Shown: positions 1 through 7,152, numbered from the stretch's first letter. The stretch: DNA of 13,049 bases from CAZADH01 sp964483805 (GCA_964483805.1 CAZADH010000171.1:1-13049), one strand, 5' to 3'. The notes: generated by a model from the sequence alone, not told the origin. Translations and numbers: made by a program.

Positions 1-893
1 AGGGTGATCGGTTCGTGCTTCATAATTACGGGGGTGTTGTCGCGGCCAACCTCGATCCCATCGAGAAAAAACCGCTCTATCATTTCCATCCAGGCAGCAG
101 CATCTTTTCGGTCGGCAGCTACGGTTGCAACCTGTTTTGCCGGTTCTGCCAGAACTGCGATATCTCGCAGCACGTCGTGGGTGGCGAAACGGTCACGCCG
201 CAACAACTGGTCGACACCGCATTGCGACAGCGTCACAGCATCGGCGTCGCCTTCACCTACAACGAGCCGACGATCGGCTACGAGTTTCTGCTCGACACGG
301 CACCGTTGCTCCACGCCCAACGTCAGAAGGTGGTCCTGGTGACCAACGGCTACCTCGAACCCGAGCCGTGGCAAACACTGATGACCCATGTCGATGCCGC
401 CAACATCGACCTCAAGGGTTTCACCTCCGAGTTCTACCGCGATGTCTGCGGGGGCCGGCTCGATGCGGTCTTGCGCAACATCGAGGCCGCGCTGGCCGCC
501 GGCGTGCACGTCGAACTGACCCACCTGGTCGTCACCGACCTCAACATCGACCGCGAGGCGTTTTCGCACCTGGTCGACTGGGTGGCGCAGCACGATCGGG
601 CGGTACCGCTGCACCTGTCGCGGTACTTCCCGCGCCACCGTCATTCGGCCCCGCCCACTGACCCCGAGATCCTGCGCGAGTGGTATGCCATCGCCCGCCG
701 CCGCCTCGATCACGTCTACGTGGGCAACCTGGCCACCGACACCGGGCAAGACACCGTCTGCCCGCAGTGCGGCACCAAATGGATCCACCGCCACGGCTAC
801 TCGGTCGACGTCATCCTCAAGACCGACCGCTGCCCCTGCGGTCGACCGATTCCCGTACGCGGCTTCGTCGCCAGCGCAAACACCGCCGCATGA
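1..893 (+). CDS. amrS: AmmeMemoRadiSam system radical SAM enzyme AmrS, 5'-truncated by the window edge
   Basis: The frame is open from base 3 with no stop upstream, so the gene starts before the window; the GTG at 15 is internal. Visible residues carry the family signature DPIEKKPLYHF, then the radical SAM cluster motif CNLFCRFC (Cys 38, 42 and 45 counting from the GTG), followed by QN. The conserved 'AFTYNEPTI' and 'DAANIDLKGF' segments of the TIM-barrel follow. The C-terminus has two Cys pairs (CPQC and CPCG) about 30 residues apart, likely a small zinc-binding tail seen in this family. Known family members run with Memo-like and AMMECR1-like partners, which could lie upstream outside the window; the substrate is not established. 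About 40-50 N-terminal residues appear to be missing. The TGA stop overlaps the next start as ATGA, implying translational coupling. Confidence 0.9.
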   Translation, partial: GDRFVLHNYGGVVAANLDPIEKKPLYHFHPGSSIFSVGSYGCNLFCRFCQNCDISQHVVGGETVTPQQLVDTALRQRHSIGVAFTYNEPTIGYEFLLDTAPLLHAQRQKVVLVTNGYLEPEPWQTLMTHVDAANIDLKGFTSEFYRDVCGGRLDAVLRNIEAALAAGVHVELTHLVVTDLNIDREAFSHLVDWVAQHDRAVPLHLSRYFPRHRHSAPPTDPEILREWYAIARRRLDHVYVGNLATDTGQDTVCPQCGTKWIHRHGYSVDVILKTDRCPCGRPIPVRGFVASANTAA

Positions 894-1450
894 GCAACAA
901 GAGCGACAACCGCAGTTTCGACTGGGGCCCCCCCCCGGCGGCCGGCGAGAGCTGGCAGGATTGGGGTATTTACATCTTATTGCTTTTTTTGCTCGCCGGT
1001 GGCGGCATGATTCTTTTCAGCGACAACCATGACCCGACGCCGCCCGCATCGCGCCCGCTGACGATCGCAAACCATGCCGACCCCGCCCTCACCCCTCATA
1101 CCCGGAACCACCGCGACCTGCCCGCCGCGACCGGCATCGGTGCCACGCCACCTGCATCGCCGACGCCGATGGTCGGTCCAGTCGGCGATGACGACGTCGC
1201 CTCGGTGGCCGTGACCGCCGCGCGCTACGAGGTGCAACTCGGCGCTTTCGGCGACGAGGCGTCGGCCCGCGAGACGATGGCCGCCGTGGCCGCGAAGTTC
1301 AAGCTGCAGACTGTCATGTTGCCGCCCGGCACCCCCGAAGACCTGTACCGCGTGGTCGCTGGTCCGTTTGCGACCGAAACCGAGGCCGAGCGTCTGGCGT
1401 TGCGATTGAACGCCGCTGATTTTCCCTGCTTTGTGGTAGAATCCCCGTGA
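890..1450 (+). CDS. Membrane-anchored SPOR-domain protein
   Basis: This is a 186-residue protein starting at the ATG inside ATGA, the overlap with the AmrS stop. There is no clear Shine-Dalgarno, so translation is probably coupled. It has a short cytoplasmic N-terminus, one membrane segment (about residues 25-43), a Pro/Thr/Ala-rich linker (about 45-108) and a C-terminal SPOR domain (about 111-186). The SPOR domain is recognised by 'YEVQLGAFGDEASA', 'LYRVVAGPF' and 'EAERLALRLN'. SPOR domains bind denuded septal peptidoglycan, so a periplasmic role in division or wall remodelling is expected for the fold; a specific role is not shown. A run of nine C bases falls at codons 13-16 and a run of seven T bases in the membrane segment. 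Both are slippage-prone. Confidence 0.82.
   Translation: MSNKSDNRSFDWGPPPAAGESWQDWGIYILLLFLLAGGGMILFSDNHDPTPPASRPLTIANHADPALTPHTRNHRDLPAATGIGATPPASPTPMVGPVGDDDVASVAVTAARYEVQLGAFGDEASARETMAAVAAKFKLQTVMLPPGTPEDLYRVVAGPFATETEAERLALRLNAADFPCFVVESP
1434..1442 (+). promoter_or_regulatory. Possible extended -10 promoter for the ABC operon
   Basis: TGGTAGAAT is an extended -10 (TG, one base, TAGAAT) at the very end of the SPOR gene. No convincing -35 lies 16-18 bases upstream. It would give a leader of about 100 bases before the permease gene. The 1451-1550 gap otherwise shows only the strong ribosome site of the next gene. Confidence 0.3.
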
Positions 1451-1538
1451 TCTGTTCGGTACCCCGTGCGCGACGTCTGCGACCGCCGCGCCGCCCCGTC
1501 GGAGCCGGGCTGGTGGTGGCCCTGTATATCAACTTAAT

Positions 1539-1545
1539 AAGGAGG
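1539..1545 (+). promoter_or_regulatory. Strong Shine-Dalgarno that fixes a TTG start
   Basis: AAGGAGG sits five bases before the TTG at 1551. No ATG or GTG lies suitably close, and the next residues already lead into the first membrane segment. TTG is therefore the best start for the MalF-type permease. Confidence 0.75.
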
Positions 1546-1550
1546 CTCGC

Positions 1551-2744
1551 TTGCGCGCGAAGTCTGTAGCACCCCAGGAGACAGCGTCGTCGCTCTTGTT
1601 CTTGAGCCCGTTTCTGCTGGTTTTCGCCGTCTTCCTGATCTTTCCGATCTTCTATTCCCTCTACCTCTCGTTCTTCGACGCCTCGCAAAGTTTCGGGTTG
1701 GCCAACCTGAAGTTCATCGGCCTGAAGAACTACGTCAATATTCTTGGTTTTACCTGGGACGAAAACGGCTTCAAGTTCAACGATCCGCAATTCTGGTGGT
1801 CGTTGATCGTCACGTTCGGTTACGGACTCATGTCGGTGCCGATCGGCATCTTTGCCTCGCTCGGCCTGGCCATACTCATGAACAATCGGCTGTTCGCCAA
1901 GGGATTCTTCCGCAGCGCTTACTTTCTTCCCAACGTTCTCGACATGCTGGTCGTCGGTGTCATCTGGCAGTTGATCTACGCGCCCAATTACGGCATTCTT
2001 TCACAACTAACCGCGCAAATCGCGCTGACGACGCCGGTGCCGGCCAAGATCACCCTCAAACTCATCCTGTTGCTGGCCGCCGCGGCACTCGTGCTGGCGT
2101 TCTTCTTCTGGCCGTCGATCTCGCTCATCAACAAGATCCGCGACGGGCAGAAGCTCAACCGGCACATCGGCCACGCGTTCCTCTCTCTACTGATGGCGGT
2201 GCTCGGCATCTTCGTGATTTCGCATCCGAGCGCGTTTCCGCGCTTCGTCGCCGAGGTCTATTCCCGCGGTGGCACCGTTCTAATGACCGAAGGGTTGCTG
2301 GCCAATGCCTGGACGGCACTGCCGGCCGTGGTCATCGCCATGGTCATCAAGGGCGCCGGCTTCGGCATGGTCTTGTTCCTCGCAGCTCTGCAGAATATCC
2401 CGGAAGCGATCTACGAGGCGGCCGACATCGATGGTGCCACGGCGTGGCAGAAGTTCACCAAGATCACCATGCCAATGCTTGCCCCGATCATCTTCTTCAT
2501 GCTGACCACGGGCGTGATCGGCGTGCTCAACGCCTTCACCGAGTTCTACGCCATGACCTCGGGTGGCCCGCAAATCGTGCTCGGCGACGAAACACTGGGT
2601 GGCACAACCGTGTCCGGTTTCTATCTTTACAAACAGTTCGAGGGCGGACGGTACGGCTACGCGGCCGCGATCTCTTATGTATTGCTCTTCATCACCGTCG
2701 GTCTGACCTTGATCACGCGCCGCTTCCTGCGTGAAGAGAACTGA
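1551..2744 (+). CDS. Carbohydrate ABC transporter permease, MalF type, with an extra two-membrane-segment insertion
   Basis: A 397-residue inner-membrane permease starting at TTG behind a perfect AAGGAGG. The usual six-segment sugar permease fold is visible: segments near 15-38, 84-107, 120-140, 252-275, 312-335 and 365-387. The cytoplasmic EAA loop at about 285-310 (EAADIDGATAWQKFTKITMP) docks the ATPase. Typical family length is about 290-310. The surplus is mainly residues 155-245, between segments 3 and 4, which contain two further hydrophobic stretches (about 166-190 and 206-225) joined by a basic stretch (KIRDGQKLNRH). It is the first gene of an importer operon, 12 bases before the next gene. 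The substrate class (sugar, glycoside or polyol) is inferred from the family only. Confidence 0.9.
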   Translation: MRAKSVAPQETASSLLFLSPFLLVFAVFLIFPIFYSLYLSFFDASQSFGLANLKFIGLKNYVNILGFTWDENGFKFNDPQFWWSLIVTFGYGLMSVPIGIFASLGLAILMNNRLFAKGFFRSAYFLPNVLDMLVVGVIWQLIYAPNYGILSQLTAQIALTTPVPAKITLKLILLLAAAALVLAFFFWPSISLINKIRDGQKLNRHIGHAFLSLLMAVLGIFVISHPSAFPRFVAEVYSRGGTVLMTEGLLANAWTALPAVVIAMVIKGAGFGMVLFLAALQNIPEAIYEAADIDGATAWQKFTKITMPMLAPIIFFMLTTGVIGVLNAFTEFYAMTSGGPQIVLGDETLGGTTVSGFYLYKQFEGGRYGYAAAISYVLLFITVGLTLITRRFLREEN

Positions 2745-2756
2745 GCGAGGAACGCC

Positions 2757-4196
2757 ATGACCTTCGCAAACCTCATTCGCAGCGCCTTGTTCACGACTCT
2801 CCTGCTCGCCCTCGTCGTCGGCGCCACCACGCTGATACAGGGCCTGGCCAATTTCGCCATCATGATCGTCGTTGCCGGTCTCTTTCAGGGGTCGACCCCC
2901 GAACAGACGGCCGAGATCTCGAAGAGCCTGCAACTGACGGCAACCGGCGGCACATTTCTGCTCACCGCCGCCGCCGCTTTCTGGGTCATCTCCCGCTGGT
3001 TGCGCACCCCGACGCACCTGCGCCCCGAGTTCCTGCGCCAGTTTTTCCTCTACGAAGCCCTGACCGCCGGGGCTGTGCTGGTGCTGTTCCCGTTCTTCTG
3101 GATGCTCTGCACCTCGTTCAAGCCGGCCGGGCAGGAACTCAAGATCGATGAGAAAAACCCGCTCAACGTCGTGCCGGCGACCCCGACCTTCGCCAATTTC
3201 AAGAAGGTCGTGCGCGGCAACCTGCTCGGGTTTCATTTCAAGCCCGAGAGCGGCGAGGCTCCGATTCTCGTGAAGCTGCCCGCGTACGTCGAGGCCGATT
3301 TCGCCAAACTCGTGGCCTCCTCGACCCCAATCAAGGTCGAGGGCGTGCGAATCCGCGAACTCAGCGGCGAAGAGTGGGTCCGTCCAGGGTTGATCCGGTC
3401 GCTCAACCTGCCCGATGCGCCGCCCGCGGTGCCATCGATGATCCCCACACAAGAACCACCGCGTCTCGAGGGCGAGATCCGCCTGGTCGCTCCAGATGCC
3501 GCGCTCGGCTCCCCGTTTGTGGCGAAAGGCGCCATCGGCGAGGTCGCCTACGAGGGCCGGTTCGGCCGCTTCTTCCTCAACAGCCTCTGGGTCTCGAGCC
3601 TCGCCGCGGCCCTCGTGACCCTGTTCGCCTCGATGGCCGGTTACGTGTTCGCCAAGAAAGAGCTGCCCTACAAGAAACAATTGTTTGAGTTGCTCATGAC
3701 CACCATGATGATCCCGGGCATGATGTACATGGTGCCGCAGTTCTTCATGGTCGTGAAGATGGGCCTGTACGGCACCACGGTCGCCATGTACCTGCCGCAC
3801 CTGGCCTCGGTCTTCGGGGTCTTCATGATGAAGCAGTTCATGGAAACCATCCCCAGTTCGCTGATCGAGGCAGCGCGCATCGATGGCGCCAGCGAGTGGC
3901 AGATCTTCGGCAAGGTGATCATCCCGCTGGCGAAGCCGATCGTGCTGACGCTGTTCTTGCTGACCTTCCTGTTCCACTGGTCCAACTTCCTCTGGCAGTT
4001 GATCGTCAGCGATCCGAGCGTGCCGGGCACCTTCACGCTGCCGGTCGGTCTCGCCCTGTTTCGCGGCCAGTACTCCGCCGATGTCGGCCAGATCATGGCT
4101 GCGTCGTGCTTCTCGATCGTGCCGATCGCCATCCTGTTCCTCATTGCCCAGCGGTATTTTATCGAGGGCATGACCCAGGGCGCCGTGAAGGAGTAA
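2757..4196 (+). CDS. Carbohydrate ABC transporter permease, MalG type, with two extra N-terminal segments and a periplasmic insertion
   Basis: A 479-residue inner-membrane permease; ordinary MalG-type proteins are about 270-300. Two additional hydrophobic stretches come first (about 10-40 and 64-80). The normal segment 1 follows (about 98-119, ending CTSFKPAGQE). Then comes a long hydrophilic stretch (about 128-268) before normal segment 2 (about 272-297, starting RFFLNSLWVS). The EAA loop is at about 371-395 (EAARIDGASEWQIFGKVIIP), and the C-terminus 'QRYFIEGMTQGAVKE' is the typical MalG-type ending. The start follows GAGGA with five bases of spacing. The same AACGCCATGACCT string surrounds this start and that of the next gene. 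The insertion sits where E. coli MalF carries its P2 loop, which contacts the binding protein; such a role here is inference. Confidence 0.88.
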   Translation: MTFANLIRSALFTTLLLALVVGATTLIQGLANFAIMIVVAGLFQGSTPEQTAEISKSLQLTATGGTFLLTAAAAFWVISRWLRTPTHLRPEFLRQFFLYEALTAGAVLVLFPFFWMLCTSFKPAGQELKIDEKNPLNVVPATPTFANFKKVVRGNLLGFHFKPESGEAPILVKLPAYVEADFAKLVASSTPIKVEGVRIRELSGEEWVRPGLIRSLNLPDAPPAVPSMIPTQEPPRLEGEIRLVAPDAALGSPFVAKGAIGEVAYEGRFGRFFLNSLWVSSLAAALVTLFASMAGYVFAKKELPYKKQLFELLMTTMMIPGMMYMVPQFFMVVKMGLYGTTVAMYLPHLASVFGVFMMKQFMETIPSSLIEAARIDGASEWQIFGKVIIPLAKPIVLTLFLLTFLFHWSNFLWQLIVSDPSVPGTFTLPVGLALFRGQYSADVGQIMAASCFSIVPIAILFLIAQRYFIEGMTQGAVKE

Positions 4197-4200
4197 CGCC

Positions 4201-5517
4201 ATGACCTGCCCGCACCTGCACCCGATTTCGCCGGTATCCGCAACGCGACCGGTCCGGCACGCGCGCATACATCGTATTGCCATCGTCGCGACGCTGCTGA
4301 TCGTCGGCATGGCCGCCTGGTTCACCGTGGGGTGCAGCGAGGTGCCGACGACCACCGCCGACGGCCGCACCATCCTGACCTTCTGGCACATGTACAACGA
4401 TCAGGAGGAAGCGGTTCTCCTCGAGATCGTCGCCGACTTCGAAAAGACGCACCCGAAACTGAAGATCAACCCGGTGCGCATCCCGTTCGACGGGCACAAG
4501 CCCAAAATCCGCACCGCGCTGACCGTCGAGAAGGCCCCCGACATGGCCCGCGTCGACTGGTCGTTCGTCTGCGAACTGGCGCGCAAGCAGGCCCTGGTCG
4601 AACTCGACAGCATGGGCTTCCGCGATCGGGTTGCCGACTATCTGCCCGCGGCCGTCGGCACCAACCTCATCGACGGCAAGTACTACGGCGTCCCCGACCA
4701 GACCACCGGTGTTGCCCTGTTCTACAACAAAGAACTGTTCCGCGCCGCCGGGCTCGACCCCGAGAAACCGCCCAAGACGTGGGCCGAGTTTGTCGAGGTC
4801 GGCAAGAAACTGACGAAGGCCGAAGCCGGGCAGTATGCCTTCGCCATGGACAACACGCTGTGGTGGACGCTGCCGTTCTTCAACACCTTCGGCGCCCCGT
4901 TGATCAGCGAAGACGGCAAACAGTGCCTGCTCGATGGTGCCTCGGCAACCATGGCCCTCGAGTTCAAGGCCAGCCTCTACAAAGAGCACAAGATCGAGGC
5001 CGGCGCCTGGCGCCCCGGCTCGATCAGCCCGGAGTCCGGCTTCGTCAACAAGAAGTTCGCCATGATCTTCATGGGCCCCTGGAACCTGCCCAAATTCGCC
5101 GGCGCCGGCCTCGACTTCGGCGTTTCGTTGATTCCGGCCGGCCCGTGCGGCACGTCGACCAACGTCGGCGGCACCGACATCGTCGTCTTCAAGACCAGCA
5201 AACATCCCAAAGAGGTCTACGAGTTCCTGCTGTTTCTGACGTCGGGTGAGAATCAGGCGCGGTGGTGTCAGAAATTGCAACAGATCCCGGTCAACCTCAA
5301 GGCCTACGACAAGGTCAAGCTCGACGACCCCAAGCTCGGCGTCTTTCTCGAACAGATGAAATCGGCCCGCCCGAACCCGATCGTCACCAACTACGGCGAT
5401 CTCGAGGAGCTGGTCAACCCCGAAATGGAGGCCGTCCTGACGGGCCAGAAGATCGCCTCCGAGGCCTTGTCGACAGCCGCCCGCAAGGTCGAGAAGAAGG
5501 TCCTCAACCCGTCGTAA
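4201..5517 (+). CDS. Extracellular solute-binding protein (family 1, carbohydrate type), probable lipoprotein
   Basis: A 438-residue protein four bases after the MalG-type gene, with AAGGAG directly abutting the upstream stop. The N-terminus is basic and long (residues 1-26), followed by a hydrophobic core (27-42) and Cys45 in 'FTVGCSE'. This is a lipoprotein-like site, though Thr at -3 is not the usual Leu/Val. Family hallmarks follow: 'ILTFWHMYNDQEE', 'VVADFEKTHPKLKI'-like spacing, 'YYGVPDQTTGVALFYNKELF', 'KTWAEFVEVGKKLT', 'FAMIFMGPWNLPKFA' and a late 'SGENQARWCQ' segment. It should deliver a carbohydrate to the two permeases encoded just upstream. The substrate is not predictable from sequence alone. 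No ATPase gene follows. Confidence 0.9.
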   Translation: MTCPHLHPISPVSATRPVRHARIHRIAIVATLLIVGMAAWFTVGCSEVPTTTADGRTILTFWHMYNDQEEAVLLEIVADFEKTHPKLKINPVRIPFDGHKPKIRTALTVEKAPDMARVDWSFVCELARKQALVELDSMGFRDRVADYLPAAVGTNLIDGKYYGVPDQTTGVALFYNKELFRAAGLDPEKPPKTWAEFVEVGKKLTKAEAGQYAFAMDNTLWWTLPFFNTFGAPLISEDGKQCLLDGASATMALEFKASLYKEHKIEAGAWRPGSISPESGFVNKKFAMIFMGPWNLPKFAGAGLDFGVSLIPAGPCGTSTNVGGTDIVVFKTSKHPKEVYEFLLFLTSGENQARWCQKLQQIPVNLKAYDKVKLDDPKLGVFLEQMKSARPNPIVTNYGDLEELVNPEMEAVLTGQKIASEALSTAARKVEKKVLNPS

Positions 5518-5531
5518 GGGGGTGCCATCGA

Positions 5532-5572
5532 TCAACACAGATGAAATACGTTGTGTTGACGCATTCAACGCA
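5532..5572 (+). repeat. Two mutually exclusive hairpins sharing one strand
   Basis: TCAACACA (5532-5539) can pair perfectly with TGTGTTGA (5552-5559) around a 12-base loop. The same TGTGTTGA can instead pair with TCAACGCA (5565-5572) around a 5-base loop, eight pairs including one G-U. No U tract follows either. It lies 15 bases after the solute-binding protein stop, and may be a 3' processing or stability element or a simple switch. Confidence 0.45.
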
Positions 5573-5663
5573 TCACTGCTTCGCAACGGGCCGCACGGGC
5601 GAGAACCCGGGCGACTCATGCGGCGGCATCATGGGTGGTGCGTGACAGAAAGGGAAATCGACG

Positions 5664-5747
5664 ATGCAGTGTCCGGGCTGCGGCTTCAACAACCCCAAAG
5701 GCGCGACGCACTGCCAGTTGCGCGGGCAGAAGCTGACCGCGGGGTAA
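5664..5747 (+). CDS. Tiny zinc-ribbon ORF with one metal-binding Cys lost (27 residues)
   Basis: The sequence begins MQCPGCGFNNPKGATHC and then reads QLRGQKLTAG before the stop. It matches the widespread bacterial zinc-ribbon pattern CPxCGxxNPxGAxxCxxCG, except that the last Cys is Arg (CGC, one transition from TGC). It stops shortly after the ribbon, where many homologues continue into longer proteins. A weak purine run (AAGGGA, about 5650-5655) precedes the ATG by 8 bases, and the stop is one base before acpS. It could be a decayed gene, a truncated leader peptide coupled to acpS, or the result of a base-call error. I favour a remnant or coupling ORF. Confidence 0.45.
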   Translation: MQCPGCGFNNPKGATHCQLRGQKLTAG

Positions 5748-5748
5748 C

Positions 5749-6135
5749 ATGATTCTCGGCCTGGGTGTCGATGTCATCGAACACGAGCGCGTGGCGCGGG
5801 TGCTCGAACGGCACGGTCCGGCATTTCTCGCCCGGGTGTTCACCGCCGACGAAATCGCCGAAGGTGAGCGACTGCATCGCGGCGTGGCCGGCTGGGCAGC
5901 CCGGTTTGCCGCCAAAGAGGCGGTGTTCAAGGCGCTCGGCGGCGAGCAGACGATGCTCTGGCACGAGATCATCGTGCTCTATCGGCAACGACCGCTTCCC
6001 GAGGTGACCCTCGGGCCGCAGTTTGCGGCAGCCCTGCAACGACGGCACGGCGTGGCAACCGGCCGGTGGCACTTGTCGCTCAGCCACTCGCGGCAAACCG
6101 CAGTGGCAGTGGCGATCTACGAAACGCTCCCCTGA
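5749..6135 (+). CDS. acpS: Holo-[acyl-carrier-protein] synthase
   Basis: A 128-residue protein of normal AcpS length. It moves 4'-phosphopantetheine from CoA to the serine of apo-ACP, in the cytoplasm. The start motif 'GLGVDVIE' carries the Mg-binding Asp8, and 'RFAAKEAVFKALG' (52-64) holds the second metal ligand Glu57 and Lys61. Near the C-terminus 'HLSLSHSRQTAVAVAI' is the usual closing strand. The start is fixed by the position of the GVD motif. The Shine-Dalgarno is weak (GGGG inside the preceding small ORF), so coupling to that ORF is plausible. It is convergent with the barrel protein gene. Confidence 0.93.
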   Translation: MILGLGVDVIEHERVARVLERHGPAFLARVFTADEIAEGERLHRGVAGWAARFAAKEAVFKALGGEQTMLWHEIIVLYRQRPLPEVTLGPQFAAALQRRHGVATGRWHLSLSHSRQTAVAVAIYETLP

Positions 6136-6200
6136 CAGCTCGTTGGCGCGAGGTGCAGGTCATGTGCCTGCTCGTCGTCGAAGAGCCCCTGGCAACAACG

Positions 6201-6226
6201 CGCCGGGACCCTCACGGGCCCCGGCG
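6201..6226 (-). terminator. GC-rich hairpin between convergent acpS and the barrel gene
   Basis: CGCCGGGACCC and GGGCCCCGGCG form an 11-pair stem with a 4-base loop. On the minus transcript the one imperfect pair is a G-U wobble, on the plus transcript an A-C mismatch, so it fits the barrel gene better. Only a poor U tract (CGUUGUUG) follows on that strand. The rest of 6136-6263 shows nothing else. Confidence 0.4.
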
Positions 6227-6263
6227 GCGTCTACAAGAAATACGATATATTTACGGTCGTTGT

Positions 6264-7091
6264 TTAGAAGAAGCGACCCATCAGGCCGAACACCGGACCG
6301 GAGTAGCCGATCTTGGCGGAATCGTTGTCGAAGTCGCCCTGCAGGCTGAACTGCCGGTAACCGAGGAACACCGACCACTCGCTCTCGAGCTTCTTGCTGG
6401 GCTTGTTGAGCTGATAGGCCACATTGGCATCGAAGTCGATCGTGCGGGCATTGGCGCCGCCGCCGTTGGCCGAGAACCACTTCACGTGGCCGTTGAGCCA
6501 GACGCGGTCGGAGGCCTTGTAGCCGCCACCCACGCCGATGTACGGGATCGGATAGTTCTCGCTCCAGCTACCGGTGCGGGCAAGGGCTGCGTTGGCATTG
6601 TCAACGCCGGTCACGTCGATGCTGGCTTTCGCAACTTTCGCACCGAGCAGGGCATCGATGTAACCCTGATCGGAGTCGGAGAGCAGATACGCGTTGGTGA
6701 TGTCGAACCACGAGTTCTGCAGGCGCAATTGGGCGCCCAGCGCGTAGTTCTGGTTGTCAAAGGTCACGGTCTTGTTGATCGTGCCGGTGTGATCGAACGA
6801 GTTGTAGGTGAAGCCCAGGTTCCAGCGCTTCGACAGCGGCAGAAAGACGTTGCCGCCGATGCGGGTCTTGGTGCCGAACGACGAATCGGACTCGAAGTCG
6901 ACGTTCATGCCCTTGACGGTGGCATGACCGAACAGCTTGGCCTGCCAGGCGTAGAGCTCGAAGCTCTTGGCGCGCTCTTCCCAGTGTTTGCCCTTGGGCT
7001 GATCGGGGGCCTTGTACAAGGTGCGCTCCCAGGCAAAAGCGGCGGGGGCCGCGAGCAACGCGACAACCAGGGCGATAACCAGACGTTTCAT
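6264..7091 (-). CDS. Putative outer-membrane beta-barrel protein
   Basis: A 275-residue protein with a clean signal peptide (MKRLVIALVVALLAAPAAFA, cleavage predicted before WERT). After it come alternating hydrophobic/polar strands rich in Gly, Asn, Tyr and Phe, for example 'KRWNLGFTYNSF', 'NYALGAQLRLQNSWFDITNAY', 'IPYIGVGGGYKASDRVWLNGHVKWF' and 'WSVFLGYRQFSL'. The last residue is Phe (GLMGRFF), typical of proteins inserted by the BAM complex. The size suggests a barrel of about 8-12 strands. Function and ligand are unknown; it could be a small porin-like or structural barrel. GGAGGA (7099-7104 on the plus strand, reversed) precedes the ATG by seven bases. It is a single gene with its own promoter. 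Confidence 0.8.
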   Translation of the reverse strand: MKRLVIALVVALLAAPAAFAWERTLYKAPDQPKGKHWEERAKSFELYAWQAKLFGHATVKGMNVDFESDSSFGTKTRIGGNVFLPLSKRWNLGFTYNSFDHTGTINKTVTFDNQNYALGAQLRLQNSWFDITNAYLLSDSDQGYIDALLGAKVAKASIDVTGVDNANAALARTGSWSENYPIPYIGVGGGYKASDRVWLNGHVKWFSANGGGANARTIDFDANVAYQLNKPSKKLESEWSVFLGYRQFSLQGDFDNDSAKIGYSGPVFGLMGRFF

Positions 7092-7120
7092 GGCGGGATC
7101 CTCCAGATGAGTGGGTGTGC

Positions 7121-7135
7121 TGAGTCACAGACTCA
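7121..7135 (-). repeat. Palindrome in the barrel gene leader
   Basis: TGAGTC, three bases, GACTCA form a perfect inverted repeat. A further ACTCAG copy at 7140-7145 can pair alternatively with CTGAGT at 7120-7125. It lies about 10-25 bases after the expected start of the minus transcript, so it may be an operator or an mRNA-stabilising 5' hairpin. Confidence 0.4.
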
Positions 7136-7152
7136 CGAAACTCAGGACGTCA

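Noticed and set aside
2751..4207. Repeated AACGCCATGACCT string at the starts of the MalG-type and binding protein genes
   Set aside because: Only 13 bases spanning a start codon in the same operon; most likely shared translation-start preference rather than a duplicated element.
2280..4397. 705-residue minus-strand ORF opposite the MalG-type permease
   Set aside because: It is antisense to genes with clear permease motifs. Its translation is His/Glu/Gly/Asp-rich with no domain, as expected from the GC-rich codon pattern of the real strand.
4159..5619. 486-residue minus-strand ORF opposite the solute-binding protein
   Set aside because: The plus strand encodes an unmistakable binding protein. 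The antisense product is low-complexity and motif-free, and no ribosome site supports it.
5541..5645. 34-residue ORF starting MKYVVLTHST after the binding protein
   Set aside because: It has no Shine-Dalgarno and no recognisable motif, and it overlaps the competing hairpins. It is better read as untranslated spacer.
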